Origin: Branchinecta lynchi
Taxonomy: Eukaryota > Arthropoda > Branchiopoda > Anostraca > Branchinectidae
Direction: 5' to 3'
NCBI GenBank assembly: GCA_023053575.1
Contig: JAKZAP010000022.1
Coordinates: 16,100,518 to 16,164,517 of the forward strand
DNA: 64,000 nucleotides
The first letter of the stretch is position 1. Every line of letters starts with the position of its first letter. The notes beneath the pieces were generated by a model. It saw nothing but the letters and a program-made list of their open reading frames with translations, did no database searches and was not told the origin of the DNA. Position numbers and translations under genes: made by a program. Shown one piece after another: positions 1-10,525 of the stretch.

Positions 1-144
1 ACTATTTTAGCCTTCCCTGTGGGCATTTTGAGGTTTTAGCATTTTCAGCCGTCGACATTTTGGACAATTTCAGTTCGGGGTCTTCGACGTCACTTTGTGT
101 GTCACTTTGTGGGCATTTTGAGCCGTGGTCATTATGGTCGTGGG

Positions 145-323
145 CAAGGCCGTATCCAGGGGGGGTGGTAGGGTGTTGACCCCCCCCCCCCCCCCCCCCC
201 GAAACATACAAAAATACTCATTTTTATAGGCTTTTCCCTCTGATCTGTATCTTTTTTGCACTTTTTTGTGCGAACCGTAGGCACCCCCCCCCCCCTCGAA
301 ATAAACTCCTGGATACGGGCCTG
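145..323. mobile_element. hAT-like MITE, GTATCC family, copy 1
   Basis: The ends are CAAGGCCGTATCC and the complement of CAGGCCCGTATCC, with an exact 8-bp target duplication GTCGTGGG at 137-144 and 324-331. A long C run lies just inside each end, around a conserved middle seen in nine other places in this window. The TIR and 8-bp duplication fit the hAT superfamily. It is non-autonomous, with no transposase ORF. Confidence 0.85.
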
Positions 324-386
324 GTCGTGGGCATTCTGAATCGTGGATACTGGTGAACCGTGGGTATTTTGGCATTGTGAGAGTAT

Positions 387-632
387 ATTTGACGGTGCAA
401 AACGGATGAGTCAGCTACATTTTATTAGAGCTATATTTCAGCCTTTCTTGGCAAGGGTCCTCGTCAGGCTCAAGCCGCTCAAGATGGAAAATTAACAAGC
501 TGGAGGTTAATTTTCCGGCTTGAGCCTGAAGAGGACCCTTGCCAAGAAGGGCCGAAATGTAGCTCTAATAGAATGTAGCTGACTTATCCGTTTTGCTCCG
601 TCAAATGTGATTTGCAGTCAGCTTAGGCTGAA
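387..632. mobile_element. Foldback element, copy 1
   Basis: Two arms of about 100 bp are reverse complements around a tiny loop near 498-505. Each arm carries the family core GACCCTTGCCAAGAAGGG or its complement, itself a CCCTT/AAGGG mini-hairpin, and an outer AACGGAT-GTCAGCT block. The right arm runs on into TGATTTGCAGTCAGC, seen beside other copies. No ORF is present. Confidence 0.7.
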
Positions 633-764
633 AAAGATCGTGGTGATTTGTGAACCACTCCTTGGGAATACCCCTGGATAAACAGTGTATAAGTAAAACA
701 CAAATAAAATGGCATTTGTCAAGAGATTACAGGTTTGTTTCCTTCCGCGACCTTCACCCAGAGC

Positions 765-895
765 ATTGACAGCCTGACGAGGACCCTTGCCAAGAAGGGC
801 CAAAATATCGCTGCTGAAGAATCGTAGCTGACATATATCCGTTGTAAACATTGTTTGAATAAATGTTTCAAAGTCAGCTTGGGCTCAAAGAGTAT
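765..895 (+). mobile_element. Solo arm of the foldback family
   Basis: Only the right-hand arm is present: GACGAGGACCCTTGCCAAG, then the ATATCGCTG block, the GTCAGCT/ATCCGTT block, and an outer end reading CAGCTTGGGCTCAAAGAG. It matches the outer arm at 54066-54120 in reverse orientation. The partner arm is missing, so this is a deletion or solo derivative. Confidence 0.6.
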
Positions 896-1289
896 TTATC
901 CGTTTTATCCAAGAAAAGCAAAAAGTCCTTAGTAAAAACGACTACTTACAAAAAACGCAAAAATTTAAAAAAGGCCTGAAAAAGGTTGAAATCGAAAGAC
1001 GAAAAGAGAAAAGCAGAATAAACATGAAACTGTCGGTTTTGCACCCTATTATACTTTCGTGCGAAGGTTTTATGGAACTAGAAACGAACATTAGAAGACA
1101 ATTCAAAATAATTCATCTTGAAGCCTTTACTGTGGTTAATCCTATCAGGATTCAGGATTCAACAACTTAATTAAAAAAAAATTCATTCCGTCTTGACGAC
1201 CGGTTACACACAACGCACATACGTGCGTGAAAAACGCAACCAGTACACATTTACTATCATATTCTAATCAAACCTTCACTAAAATAAAC
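896..1289. other. AT-rich stretch with nothing recognised
   Basis: A-rich sequence without a long ORF, inverted repeat or match to other repeats of the window that I could see. Confidence 0.4.
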
Positions 1290-1568
1290 TAAAAATTAAT
1301 TAATTAATTTGTCAATTTGTCCTCTCTCGTCTTCCAAACCCTCCACTCACCAACTACCCTCAAGAAGATGTTTCTTTAACCGATTTTTAAATTGCGGTAC
1401 ACTTTCCGCTTCTCGAATTGAGTCTGGAAAAGTATTCCAGACCACTGTACCTGAATGCCTTGCCACATGGCTAGAACGAACCATACTTCTTGGCTCACTT
1501 ACCAGGTCTCCAGCATGCCTCGTAGCATGTCCGTGATAAAATGAGTTAAAACGAGACCCTTATCCCTT
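1290..1568 (-). pseudogene. 5'-truncated non-LTR retrotransposon, RT C-terminal tail
   Basis: Read on the minus strand, an open frame of about 70 codons ends at a stop at 1347-1349. It contains the C-terminal signature of CR1/Jockey-group ORF2 proteins: VVWNTFPDSIREAESVPQF, then a basic FKNRLKKHLL end. Known family members have 'WNSLP..LR....L..FK..LK' here. A (TTAA)n run at about 1292-1312 follows the stop on the minus strand and looks like the 3' tail. Only the last part of the protein is present, as expected for an insertion truncated during target-primed reverse transcription. Confidence 0.7.
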
Positions 1569-1908
1569 ATAATCTCGTAGTCAGCTGTCCCAGGATGATT
1601 TTGCCTCCCCCCTGTACAGTTTCAGCCGTCGGCATTGTAAACTAGGGCGATATTAGCCTCCCCTGTGACCATCGTGGGCATCCTGAGAGTGGGCAAAAAG
1701 ATCGTGGTGATTTTGGGAGCCACCCCATTAGAAACCCCTAGATTACAAAACGGAAGTTCTTTAATGTGATGACTGATTGCAGATGGCAGGCAGCTGGGCA
1801 CTAGCTAGGCACTGTGCCAGGATAAGCCTGCCAGGTGCCAGGTGCCAGTAGTTACAGTCAGGCACAACACCGTCCTGACTGTTTGAACATTTAACACGGA
1901 TCCTTATG

Positions 1909-2650
1909 TTATAGTTTAACTGAAAAGCCTACTTATGTGTGTATCATTTAACTGTATCCACTGCATTATTTGGATTGTGTTAAAGGATTTTTGAGCGTGT
2001 TCCATCCTACTTACCATACTTACGACGCATGACGTCACGCATTCTGGCATTTTGACGTCAAGGCTGGAACGACTTTTCTATTTTCCAGCAGAATGTCATG
2101 CCTCGGGTGAATCCGACCAATCACGTCACAGAGATTCGTAGTTACTACGCTTACTACGCTCCCGAGCGTGGTAAGCAAATAGTTACTTTTAGTTACTATT
2201 TCGAGAAGGTTGGAACGGTCAGCGTAGTAACTTTTGGTGAGGTTGGAACGGAAATAGTAACTAATAGTTACTATTTGTAGAAGGGTGGAACATGCTCTTT
2301 GTTTCACTATTTGCTGTATTATGACGTTCAGAATATTTACGGCCGTCGTCACAAATCGAAATTCTACTATGACACAGAAAATTTGAATCTCAGTACAAAC
2401 GTGGCTTTTCAGTGGCCAGTGATCAGCTCGCGGAATCACATGAACACTTACTTTTCGCAACTCGTTATCGTCAAGCATGCAACACAGATACAAACGCAGA
2501 GACTTACCACAAATCCGACAAGGAAACTACACTGTAAGAACATAGGTTATTCGTCAATAGCGGAAAAACGAAGTAACATATTTTCATCGGGTATTCAGCC
2601 CTGTGTAACTAGATTATCCTCTCTCAGACCTTTTCGGCTAAACTTCAGCC
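1909..2650. mobile_element. MITE of the TTTAACTGAAAAG family, carrying a nested MITE
   Basis: The left end TTTAACTGAAAAGCC matches the left end of the element at 9302-9744. The right end CCTTTTCGGCTAAACTT is the corresponding inverted end. The middle (TTACGGCCGTCGTCAC, TTCTACTATGAC) aligns with 9415-9465 and 21060-21115. It is interrupted at a T-run by the MITE at 1993-2297; the uninterrupted versions at 9380 and 21030 show the empty site. Confidence 0.6.
1993..2297. mobile_element. MITE with GAGCGTGTTCC ends, copy 1
   Basis: It begins GAGCGTGTTCCATCC and ends GGTGGAACATGCTC, an imperfect TIR. Inside are several short GTAGTTACTACG and ATAGTTACTATT palindromic blocks. A reverse-orientation copy lies at 19908-20201. 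It sits inside another repeat whose empty version is in this window. No coding potential. Confidence 0.75.
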
Positions 2651-2723
2651 GTTGTGAGAATATAGCCTATCTGCTAGGGCCCTTTTATGTGCTATCTTTT
2701 CACGAAGCGTAACATTTAGAATT

Positions 2724-2836
2724 AACTTTAAGTAAGTAAGTAATTTATTTGTGACCCGCCATTTTGAAAAGGCGGAGTAAATGACGAAAATAAAGAAAAT
2801 AAACAAAACACGTATATACACACACTTTGTCTCCAA
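2724..2836 (-). mobile_element. Non-LTR retrotransposon 3' end, (TTAC)n tail family
   Basis: On the minus strand, a 3' UTR containing ACTCCGCCTTTTCAAAATGG and a GTCACAAATAAAT box runs into (TTAC)n. The same end is at 33028-33270 and, shorter, at 4517-4560. No ORF survives, so this is a heavily 5'-truncated insertion. Confidence 0.6.
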
Positions 2837-2853
2837 ACAATACTTATTGTTTG

Positions 2854-2883
2854 AGTATTGAATAATACATATTATTCAATACT
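2854..2883. repeat. Perfect 14-bp-arm palindrome
   Basis: AGTATTGAATAATA and its exact complement are separated by only CA. It lies between two retrotransposon ends and could form a cruciform. I see no further copy in the window. Confidence 0.8.
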
Positions 2884-2907
2884 TATTTTTTTTTTTTGTC
2901 ACCACAG

Positions 2908-2967
2908 AAATGGCCTCGGTCTCCAGCAAAGAGTTTAAGAAAAGGATGCGCAGCCATGTGTTATCTG
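2908..2967 (+). other. Possible short coding exon (weak)
   Basis: A T-rich tract followed by CACCACAG precedes a short open frame whose ATG at 2910 is in fair context (gaaATGG) and encodes MASVSSKEFKKRMRSHVLSG. The downstream GT (GTATAG) is a weak donor. It lies between two transposon ends, so chance or a transposon origin is quite possible. I do not recognise the peptide. Confidence 0.2.
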
Positions 2968-2984
2968 GTATAGTAAGTAAGTAA

Positions 2985-3710
2985 GGATCCAAAGTAATTA
3001 CAAAAGGATCCAAATAGTACAAAACAAAGCAATAAGAGTGCTCGGTGAACTGCACCAGTGTGAAAATACTGTTGCATGTTATAAAAAGCTTGGTGTTCTG
3101 AATGTTGGACAACAGCGTGACTACCAGCTATCAGTTTTTGTATTTCAGTCTTTAAATAAGTTGTCCCCTGAGTACTTCTGGAATACATTTTCCCAGAATT
3201 CTTTTTACCATGAATATAATACCAGAAATGGTGACCATCTGCTTCATGAAATCTGACACTCAACGAGGTCAGGTTTCGCTATTAGAAACATCGCTGTTTC
3301 AGCGTGGAATGGTCTCCCGGATAGTATTAGAGCGGCCGGTAACTTAATTTTGTTTAAAAGAAAGTTGAAGAAATTTTTAATTGAAAAAGGTGGTTGAATT
3401 TTGGGGGTTGTTGGAAGGGGGTGTAGGGAGGCGGGGAGTGAAGAGGGGGGGCGGTGGGTAGGTTGTGACGAGTAAATCATTTTTCTTTCCTATATTCTTT
3501 TTTTCTCTCTCTCTTTCTTTACCTCTTTTTCTTTCTTTTTTAAAATATACTAGATTAGTTTTTATGTCATTACTTATTGAATAATTTCAAGTTAAAAGGT
3601 GGTTAGAAGATACAGCCACCCACAGGACTTTTGTCTTTTATGTGGTTGTTGAGTTTTTTTGTACAATGTAGTTGTGTTTTTTTGGTGAAGTAAAAAAATA
3701 TGTGAATCTA
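2985..3710 (+). pseudogene. 5'-truncated non-LTR retrotransposon, (TGAATC)n tail family
   Basis: From about 3002 to 3397 the plus strand encodes the C-terminal end of a CR1/Jockey-type ORF2: QNKAIRVLGELHQC, later YHEYNTRNGDHLLHEI, then SAWNGLPDSIRAAGNLILF and a basic end. An in-frame TGA at 3254-3256 breaks the frame. The frame continues to a final TGA at 3395-3397. The 3' UTR (G-rich, then T/C-rich, then a GTGGTTGTTGAG block) ends near GTGAATC at 3705. The same 3' UTR occurs in reverse at 56080-56345 with a clear (GATTCA)n tail. Most of the protein, including the RT catalytic core, is absent. Confidence 0.75.
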
Positions 3711-3714
3711 AGTA

Positions 3715-4288
3715 AGTGTATTTATAATCCACAAAATGTTTTACAACATAAGAGTGTGGAGTAGAAGAGATAAATAGAAATAAAAAGAAAAGAAGAAAAG
3801 ACAACAAGAAAATAACATACAAACAGACAATACACATCAGCTATCAGCCAAAAAGTCTAATCAGTCGGTGATGCGGCAACAGACGTAGACAAGACTTCTT
3901 GTCTATCTAAACTTCTAACACTGTTAGTCTCCTCCGTAGGGCATCGACCACCCAAAATTTAAAAACTGTACCCCGAAGTTGCGTATTTAATAATAATATA
4001 ATTGCAATAATAAGGCTTTCGCCTCCATAAATTTCTGGGGACACTTTACATACTAAATTGAATTTCAGCCAAGTGGTAGTTGACACCTGCTTTGAATTGG
4101 TTGATATTTTCGGCATTTACAACACTTTCTGGGAGATATTCCAATATTCTACTATTCGGTTTCTAAAGCTCCGTTTTCTAATGTCTTTTCGGAATTTCTT
4201 ACCACTCAGCTTCAAGTTGTGTCCTCTGAGATCGTTGTGATTGAAAGTGAGGAAATAATCAGGTATTTGTATGTGAATGTTGATACAT
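3715..4288 (-). pseudogene. 5'-truncated non-LTR retrotransposon, RT C-terminal tail with frameshift
   Basis: On the minus strand, about 4265 down to 4020 encodes NHNDLRGHNLKLSGKKFR, then DIRKRSFRNRIVEYWN, then (in another frame) VVNAENINQFKAGVN. This matches the common non-LTR ORF2 end 'RGH.LKL.K.....RK..F.NRVV..WN.LP..VV.A....FK'. A small deletion near 4135 breaks the frame. The 3' UTR down to 3715 (AATGTTTTACAAC, GTGGAGTAGAA on the plus strand) matches the fragment at 42800-43025. Its 5' side stops at the MITE at 4289. Confidence 0.7.
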
Positions 4289-4467
4289 CAAGGACGTATC
4301 TAAGGTGGGGGGGAGGGGGTTGACCCCCCCCTCCTAAAAAAAAACATGCACAAATAATCATTTTTATATGCTTTTCCCTCTGATCTATGTGTTTTTTTGT
4401 ACTTTTTGTATCCGACCAGCAGGGAACCCTCCCCCCCCCCCGAAATAAATTCCTGGGTACGGGCTTG
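4289..4467. mobile_element. hAT-like MITE, GTATCC family, copy 2
   Basis: CAAGGACGTATC at the left and GGTACGGGCTTG at the right, with the family's middle and long G and C runs just inside the ends. The flanks TGATACAT and TGACACAC look like a decayed 8-bp target duplication, so this is an older copy. Confidence 0.75.
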
Positions 4468-4516
4468 TGACACACCGTCAAAATTAGACATGAACGGTAG
4501 TAACAAAAAATCCATT

Positions 4517-4560
4517 ATAGTAAGTAAGAAAGTAATTTATTTATAGCCCGCCATTTTGAA
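4517..4560 (-). mobile_element. Short retrotransposon 3' end, (TTAC)n tail family
   Basis: (GTAA)n followed by TAATTTATTTATAGCCCGCC, the terminal 40 bp of the end seen at 2724-2836. It joins CAAGAGCTGTAAGCTCATAT, a block like the start of the array element at 22455. Confidence 0.5.
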
Positions 4561-4854
4561 CAAGAGCTGTAAGCTCATATGGCACTTGCAAGGCTTGGTA
4601 AAAGGACGAAATTAGGAATTTGCCAATTTGTAGGTTTATTGTGAACATTTTTATGCAAAACCCTTCTGATAAGAATTGCAATGGACCCTTGGAAATTACG
4701 AGAATGTATCGTTTGGTAAAACAAAGTTTTTTTGCACTTGGCTGTGATGATGCGCACTTTAAGGGCGCAAGAAATTCACCTGTAGTCAAAACCCTTGTGG
4801 CAAAAATGATCCTTGGACTTTTACGATCATGAATATGCTCATGTATAAGAAATT

Positions 4855-5455
4855 AACAAGCTGCGAGACGACTGCTTCAGAAATGGTGACTCGGAAAAAG
4901 CGAAGCAGCTAAGAAACACGATGGTCCGTAAGTGTAAGAAAGCTCGGAAAGCCTACGGAGCTGTAAATCACAGAGCTTCTTAAACTCGATCCAAAACGAT
5001 TCCAACAGCATGCGTAAGGAATGCTGGGAAGAAACAGGGCTCGTCTCAATCTCCTGAACGAAGATGGAGATGTGATCTCGGCAAATGATATAAATAAACA
5101 CTTTGCACAAATCTGCAATAAACACCCGGCGCTACACTGTAAAAAAAATCTTGCAGTATTTGCTACTGGGATTAATCTTATCTTTATTGAGATAAGATTA
5201 CCCCAAATTCGGATTAATTTTATCCCAATAAAGATTAGATTAATCCCAGTAGCAAATACTGCATCCTTATTCGGAGAAACTTTTTACTGTGTACCGTACC
5301 GGACAACGACAGCCCCGGAAGCATCCTAGTCATCTTACCGCACGACGTCGAAGGCGCAAGCTTATTCTATATGGAGCCTCTTGTCCGAATGAAATACCGA
5401 CTAGTCTGACAGCTATCTGCGCCAGGTAACTTGCTCTTCGCCTCACCGCTATCCT
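4855..5455 (+). pseudogene. Decayed non-LTR ORF2 connector region
   Basis: Frame fragments encode LRDDCFRNGDSEKAKQLRN, then VRKCKKARKAY, and in a second frame LLNEDGDVISANDINKHFAQ. This resembles the linker between endonuclease and RT in non-LTR ORF2 proteins (a basic KKAKK.YY block, then a '.DG..I....IN.FFA' block). Frameshifts and stops separate the pieces. The palindromic MITE at 5133-5293 and the hAT MITE at 5464-5839 have landed in or next to it. Family is uncertain. Confidence 0.5.
5133..5293. mobile_element. Palindromic MITE with CACTGTAAAA ends, copy 1
   Basis: The element is almost wholly palindromic. It starts TACACTGTAAAAA and ends TTTTTACTGTGTA. Inside, GCAGTATTTGCTACTGGGAT occurs in both orientations and GATAAGATTA blocks alternate. 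TA at each edge fits a Tc1/mariner-type TA target. Other copies are at 31518, 34181, 52910 and 58517. Confidence 0.8.
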
Positions 5456-5463
5456 GAACCAGT

Positions 5464-5839
5464 TAGTGTTGGGCGATATTTGGATTTTGCGATATATCGA
5501 TATTTTCACTTTCGATATTCGATAATCGATATATCGATATCGATATTTCTTTAGATGTTTCGCTATAGTGTAGTCTTGTTTCGCCCAAATTTACTAAAGA
5601 AATTGTCGTTAAATAGCATGTTGCATCGTTTCAAACTCCGGATAAATAAGAACTGAATTACGGAAAACATATTGCTCCAATTTCGGATATGTAAATGTTG
5701 GTTATGTTGGATTATTTACAATAATCATGAGTGAAAAAATATCGTTTTGATATCGATATTTACGTTTCGATATTCGATATCGATATTTGGTCCGATATAT
5801 CGATATATCGTTATCGATATCGAATATCGCCCAACACTA
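5464..5839. mobile_element. hAT MITE rich in ATCGATAT, perfect 8-bp duplication
   Basis: TAGTGTTGGGCGATATT at the left is matched by GAATATCGCCCAACACTA at the right. The target duplication GAACCAGT is exact (5456-5463 and 5840-5847). The subterminal regions are dense in ATATCGATATCG repeats. MITEs with the GTGTTGGGCGATAT end are known from several animal genomes. The intact duplication implies a fairly recent insertion. Confidence 0.92.
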
Positions 5840-5951
5840 GAACCAGTGCCTCGTAGTCCGTAGAAAGAGTATTTTCCAACGTCTGGAAAACCGCTTTGGT
5901 CAACCTATACCGAAAAAGACAAAAGGTTTCGATCGGATTCCAAAAATTTAA

Positions 5952-6461
5952 TGAACGTGTCCGAAAGCTCCGAAACGAACGAAAATGCTGAATTAATTCA
6001 GCATTTTATGCAGCATTTCGCTTTCGGACTTAAATTTTCGCTCAATCAATGCAGCATTAATTCAGCATAAAATTCATCGAGAAATTCAGCAAGAATGCTA
6101 AATTTTATGCTGAATTTTCAAGAAGAAACTGGGGAGTACGGCGATTCCTCAGTATTTTCGGTGGCAAACATAACAAATTCAAAAAGACAACTGACAAGTC
6201 GGCAAACATTCGAAATTCTAAGACAACTGGCGATCATGGCCAACGAAGAAAGGAAAGATAAGAAGAAAAGAAGGTTGGATATCAGTAGCTGATCCATTTT
6301 GTCAGCTTTATACAGCTAATTCTTTTTTCTTCTTCTTCTTCCTGACTTAAATTTTGGTATTCTGGAAGTATCAGAGAAGAAAAAAAAGGTAACAGCTTTC
6401 GGACAAAACAAAGAAAGAAAATGCAGCATCTAAAGCACCAAAAAGCTTTCGGACACGTTCA
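5952..6461. mobile_element. MITE with perfect 18-bp TIR
   Basis: TGAACGTGTCCGAAAGCT at 5952-5969 is exactly complementary to 6444-6461. Next to the left TIR are dense AATGCTGAATT/AATTCAGCATT repeats. The small ORF at 6095-6292 is repeat-derived and not a credible gene. I could not define a target duplication and see no second copy in the window. Confidence 0.8.
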
Positions 6462-6471
6462 ATATTTGATA

Positions 6472-7563
6472 CAGACATTCGGGTCTTGTCTTCGCCAGAC
6501 TCCTTGAACATTTTTATTATTACAATTTAGAAAAAGATTAAGGCCAAACAGGTAATCTTCTGAGAAAACCGAGTTCAGATATGTATTCAGCATGAGTGTT
6601 TACCCCTACAAGTCGTATCTATTTTGACGAAACTGATCGAAACTTCCTGCCTCACTTATGCCAAATTTCCGGTTTCGGCTGAATTCCTGGCGAACTGCTT
6701 GTCCGCCCAAAAACCAAAGCCCAAAAACGAATTCACTGTATCTTCTCACCAAGGCCGTACCCAGGGGGGCGGGGTAGGGGTTTGACCCCCCTCCCCCCCC
6801 GAAACATAAAAAAATAATCATTTGTATCATTTGTCATTTCTGTGTCTTTTTTGTACTTTTTTGTCCGACCCGCAGGCACCCCCCCCCCCCCCCGAAATAG
6901 ATTCCTGGGTACGGGCCTGCTCCTCACCCGTATATGGAACATCTAATCAACTTCAAATAAAACTTTCATTTTTCACAAATTTTCCGGTTTCCGCCGGATT
7001 ACGGGCGAAGCGATTTAGCATATCTTCTTACCCCTTAATTGGACATCTAATCAACTTCAAATGAAACTTTTGCTTTTAACAAATTATATGGTTTTGGCCG
7101 GATTCCGGGCGAACTTCCTGTCCGTGTAGAAAATGATTTCCAAATTAGTGTTCAGCAGGTCTTCTTATCCCTTAATCGAACATATGATCACTTCAAATAA
7201 AACTTTTACTTTTAACTAACTTTTCCGGTTTTGGACGGATTCCAGGCGAGCTACTTGTTCAGCGAGAAAAATGTTTACACAATCATGTTCAGCATATCTT
7301 CTTACCAATTGACTATCTCATCAGCTGTTTCAAAGTATTGTTTTGCCCCTTAAATTGAACCCCTCCCCCGCCTCTAAATATAGGGCTTACACGGCCCATC
7401 TATGAATTCGACCGTTCCCGTGACCGAAAGAATCCTTGCACCAAATTTCATCAAAATATCTCATTTCTTTCCAAAGTTATCGTGCGGACGGACGGACAGA
7501 CAGACAGACGAATAACTTTTGCGATGTCAAGGGTATCCCTTCGCTTACGCTTTGGGATCCCAA
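6472..7563 (-). mobile_element. HINE/pearl-like element, 137-bp repeat family, copy 1
   Basis: In reverse orientation relative to the copy at 7656: a terminal block (GTCTTGTCTTCGCCAGACTC at the left edge), diverged units of the roughly 137-bp repeat (TTCCGG, GAACTNCTTGTCC, AAACTTTTACTTTTAAC), then a (GACG/CAGA) microsatellite and GCTTTGGGATCCCAAA at the right. A tandem core, a tetranucleotide microsatellite and a short palindromic end match pearl/HINE elements, which are moved by Helentrons. It carries the nested MITE at 6750-6919. Confidence 0.65.
6750..6919. mobile_element. hAT-like MITE, GTATCC family, copy 3
   Basis: CAAGGCCGTACCCAGG at the left and CCTGGGTACGGGCCTG at the right, flanked by CTTCTCAC (6742-6749) and CTCCTCAC (6920-6927), a 7/8 target duplication. 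It is inserted inside the HINE copy, so it is younger than that element. Confidence 0.85.
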
Positions 7564-7655
7564 AAAAGACATTCGAAATATAATAATTAAGATAAATAAT
7601 AACTAAAACTTTATACCCGACAAGTCTAAACCTGTAAAACGATATACCTAAATAT

Positions 7656-9003
7656 TTTTGGGATCCCAAAACGTAAGTGGAGGGATACCTATGACATTGC
7701 AAAAGTTGTCCTTCTGTCCGTCCGTCTGTAAGCACGATAACTCTCTAAGGGAATGAGATATTTTGATGAAACTTGGTGTGAGGGTTCGTTGGGTCGTCGG
7801 ACCAGTCAACTTCGTAGATGGGCTTTGTAGCTCTACATTTAGGGGTGGGGGGGGATTCAAATTAAGGGACAAACAAAATATTTTGAAACAGCTAATGTGA
7901 TAGTCGATTATGGGATAAGAAGACATGCTGAACTATTTTGTCATCGGACAAGTAGTTCGCCCGGAATCCGGCCAAAACCGGAAAGTTTGTTGAAAGTAAA
8001 AGTTGTATTTGTAGTTGATTAGATGTTCGATTTAGGGGTAGGAAGACATGCTGAAGACGATGGTGAAAATTATTTTCTCGACGGACAAGTATTTCGCCCG
8101 GAATCCGGCCCAAACCGGAAAGTTTGTTGAAAGTAAAAGTTTTATTTGAAATTGATTAGATGTTCGATTTAGGGGTAGGAAGACATGCTGAAGACGATGG
8201 TGAAAACTAGTTTCTCGATGGACAAGTATTTCGCCCGGAATCCGGCCCAAACCGGAAAGTTTGTTGAAAGTAAAAGTTTTATTTGAAGTTGATTAGATGT
8301 TCGATTTAGAGGTAGGAAGACATGCTGAAGACGATGGTGAAAACTATTTTCTCGACGGACAAGTATTTCGACCGGAATCTGGCCCAAACCGGAAAGTTTG
8401 TCAAAATTAAAAGTTTTATTTGGAGTTGATTAGATGTTCGATTTAGGGCAAGAAGACATGCTGAACACGTATGTGAAAACGATTTTCTACCCGGACACGT
8501 AGTTCGTCCAGAATCCGGCCAAAACCGGAAATCTGTTGGAAGTCAAAGTTTTATTTCTAGTTGATTAGATAAGCGATTCAGGGGTAAGAAGAGATGCTGA
8601 GTCCCTGTATGACAATCATATTTTACCCCGGACATATAGTTCGACCGGAATCCGGCTGGAATAGGAAAATTTGTTATAAGCTAAATTTCTATTTGAAGTT
8701 GATTAGATGTTCATTACTGGGGAAAGAAGATAACCTGATTTCGTCTTTGAGCTTTCTTTTTTCGCCGGACAAGTAGTTCTGGAGTTCGGCCGGAACCGGG
8801 AAATTGGCAGAAGTGGCAGGAAGTTTTCGTCAAAACACTTATAGGGGTAAACACACATGCTGAATCCAAATCTGAACTTGGTTTTCTCAGGTGATTAGCT
8901 ATTTGGCCTTAATCTGTTTCTGAATTTTAATTGTAAAAATGTTCAAGGAGTCTGGCGAAGACTGGATCTGGCTAAGACAAGACCCAGTTGACCTTTGGTC
9001 TTG
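7656..9003 (+). mobile_element. HINE/pearl-like element, 137-bp repeat family, copy 2
   Basis: It starts with the palindrome TTTTGGGATCCCAAAA, then GTAAGTGGAGGGATACC, a (GTCC/GTCT)n microsatellite, a leader, and about seven tandem units. The central units are 137 bp apart (AAGACATGCTGAAGACGATG recurs at that spacing); outer units are diverged. It ends with AAGGAGTCTGGCGAAGACTG and CCTTTGGTCTTGTT. No protein is encoded: antisense ORFs here arise from the repeat. It is closely similar to copy 3 at 40998. Confidence 0.75.
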
Positions 9004-9301
9004 TTAGTTGTTGATCAGAGAGTTTTTTGTTTATAATTGTTACCTGATTGTTACTGTGTGCGAAAGTGTAATTTTTTTTTTTTTTCCTTCGTACTCCGTC
9101 CTTTTTTTTGTTGAAATGACGGGTGATAAATCAATAAGTAACTTATATTAAAAAAAACACAAAGTTTTAGTAGTGTAAGAGACAATTTGTTAGTTACAAT
9201 TTGTTTTCTAATATTTTCCCCTTGGCCTTGTTCGGGTGTTTGTCTCACATGTAGAAGACGACTGAGTGTTTTTTCACGAATTTTCGTTTGTCATTGGAAA
9301 G

Positions 9302-9744
9302 TTAAAGTTTAACTGAAAAGCCAACTTATTTGTGTATAATTTAACTGGATACGCTGCACTAGTTGGATTTTGCTAAGGGATTTTTTTTGTTCCACTATTT
9401 GCTCTACTATGACGGTCAGAGTATCTACGGCCGTCCTCACAACGCAAAATTCTACTATGACCCGCAAAATATGAATCTCAGTGCAAATGCGGCTTTTCAG
9501 TAGCCAGTGACCAGCTTGCGGACGGTAGCTCACTGCGTGGGCAATTATTTTTCGTAAATCGTTTTTGTCAAGCGTACAACACAGGTACAAGCGCACAGAG
9601 GTACCACAAATCCGACAGGGAAATCGTACTATTTGAAAATTGTTTATTCATGTATTTTCATCGGGTCCTCAAGCCTCTTTAAGTGAATAAGTGAGGGGTA
9701 ACTAGACTATCACACCTCGGCCCTTTTCGGTTCAACTTTAAGGA
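9302..9744. mobile_element. MITE of the TTTAACTGAAAAG family (uninterrupted)
   Basis: The left end TAAAGTTTAACTGAAAAGCC has an inverted partner CCTTTTCGGTTCAACTTTAA at the right. The middle carries GGCCGTCCTCAC and TTCTACTATGACC, as in 1909-2650. Here GATTTTTTTTGTTCC is uninterrupted, giving the empty site of the MITE at 1993-2297. Confidence 0.65.
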
Positions 9745-10525
9745 ATGATAAATAGTAAATTTCATCAGAATTGACCCTCAGTTTGGTTTTGGCAAATTCT
9801 CTTAACTTGCCTTGTCAAGCGAAATAGATTTTCGCGGGAAATGTAAATTGAGGTCACTTTTCACCACATTTAAGCTTTAATTCAAAAGAAGATCCTGATG
9901 TGTGTACCCTTTATTCCAAACCACAATCCTTTATAATCCCTACCCCCCGACGGTATCTATTTAAGATTGTAATCGTATGCCATGGGAAGACACGTTGTAA
10001 ACTCATTACATACCGTACATAGTTTAAAAGCTTTGTCCTTTTACCAGGGTGATAATCGATCATAGGGGTAGTGAACAGGATCGTGGTAAATCTGAGTAAG
10101 TGCTGAGATATGGCTAAAATTACGGCCTGTTGCGAAAGCTGTCAGATATGTGCACTTTCTGACTTTTTTTTTTTAATTATAATTATTAACTTTTATTTCA
10201 ACCGGCGCCATAAACTGATAAGTGTTAACTAATGCTGACTGTGACCCTCTGCGGCATTTTCCCCACATTGATGTTGGTTAATTAATTTACTTTGTTTTCT
10301 CTTGTGTAGTGTCTTACCTGTTTTTTTTTTTTTTTTAATAGGTCATAGGCTAAGTAGATAATTGTGAGTTATTAAGTTTATTTATTAGATATACTTAGTA
10401 GGCTAGCAGTAACTGCATCTCAAGTCCTTGCGAGTGTCAGTTGCTGCAATAGAATATTAGTTATATTAAGTTTTATTTGATGTTCAATTGTTTTGGGTAA
10501 ACATAAAAACCTAGCTTCCTACTTT
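9745..10525. other. No gene recognised; T-rich tract
   Basis: AT-rich sequence with T runs near 10168 and 10321. I see no convincing ORF, inverted repeat or copy of a window repeat. Confidence 0.4.

Noticed and set aside
5464..5839. ATCGATAT-rich block as an enhancer or origin
   Set aside because: Exact TIRs and an 8-bp target duplication explain it as a MITE.
7892..8387. Series of similar minus-strand ORFs of 72-73 aa (also 41196-41760)
   Set aside because: They are spaced 137 bp apart, the tandem unit length, and 137 is not a multiple of 3, so each lies in a different frame. They are by-products of the repeat.
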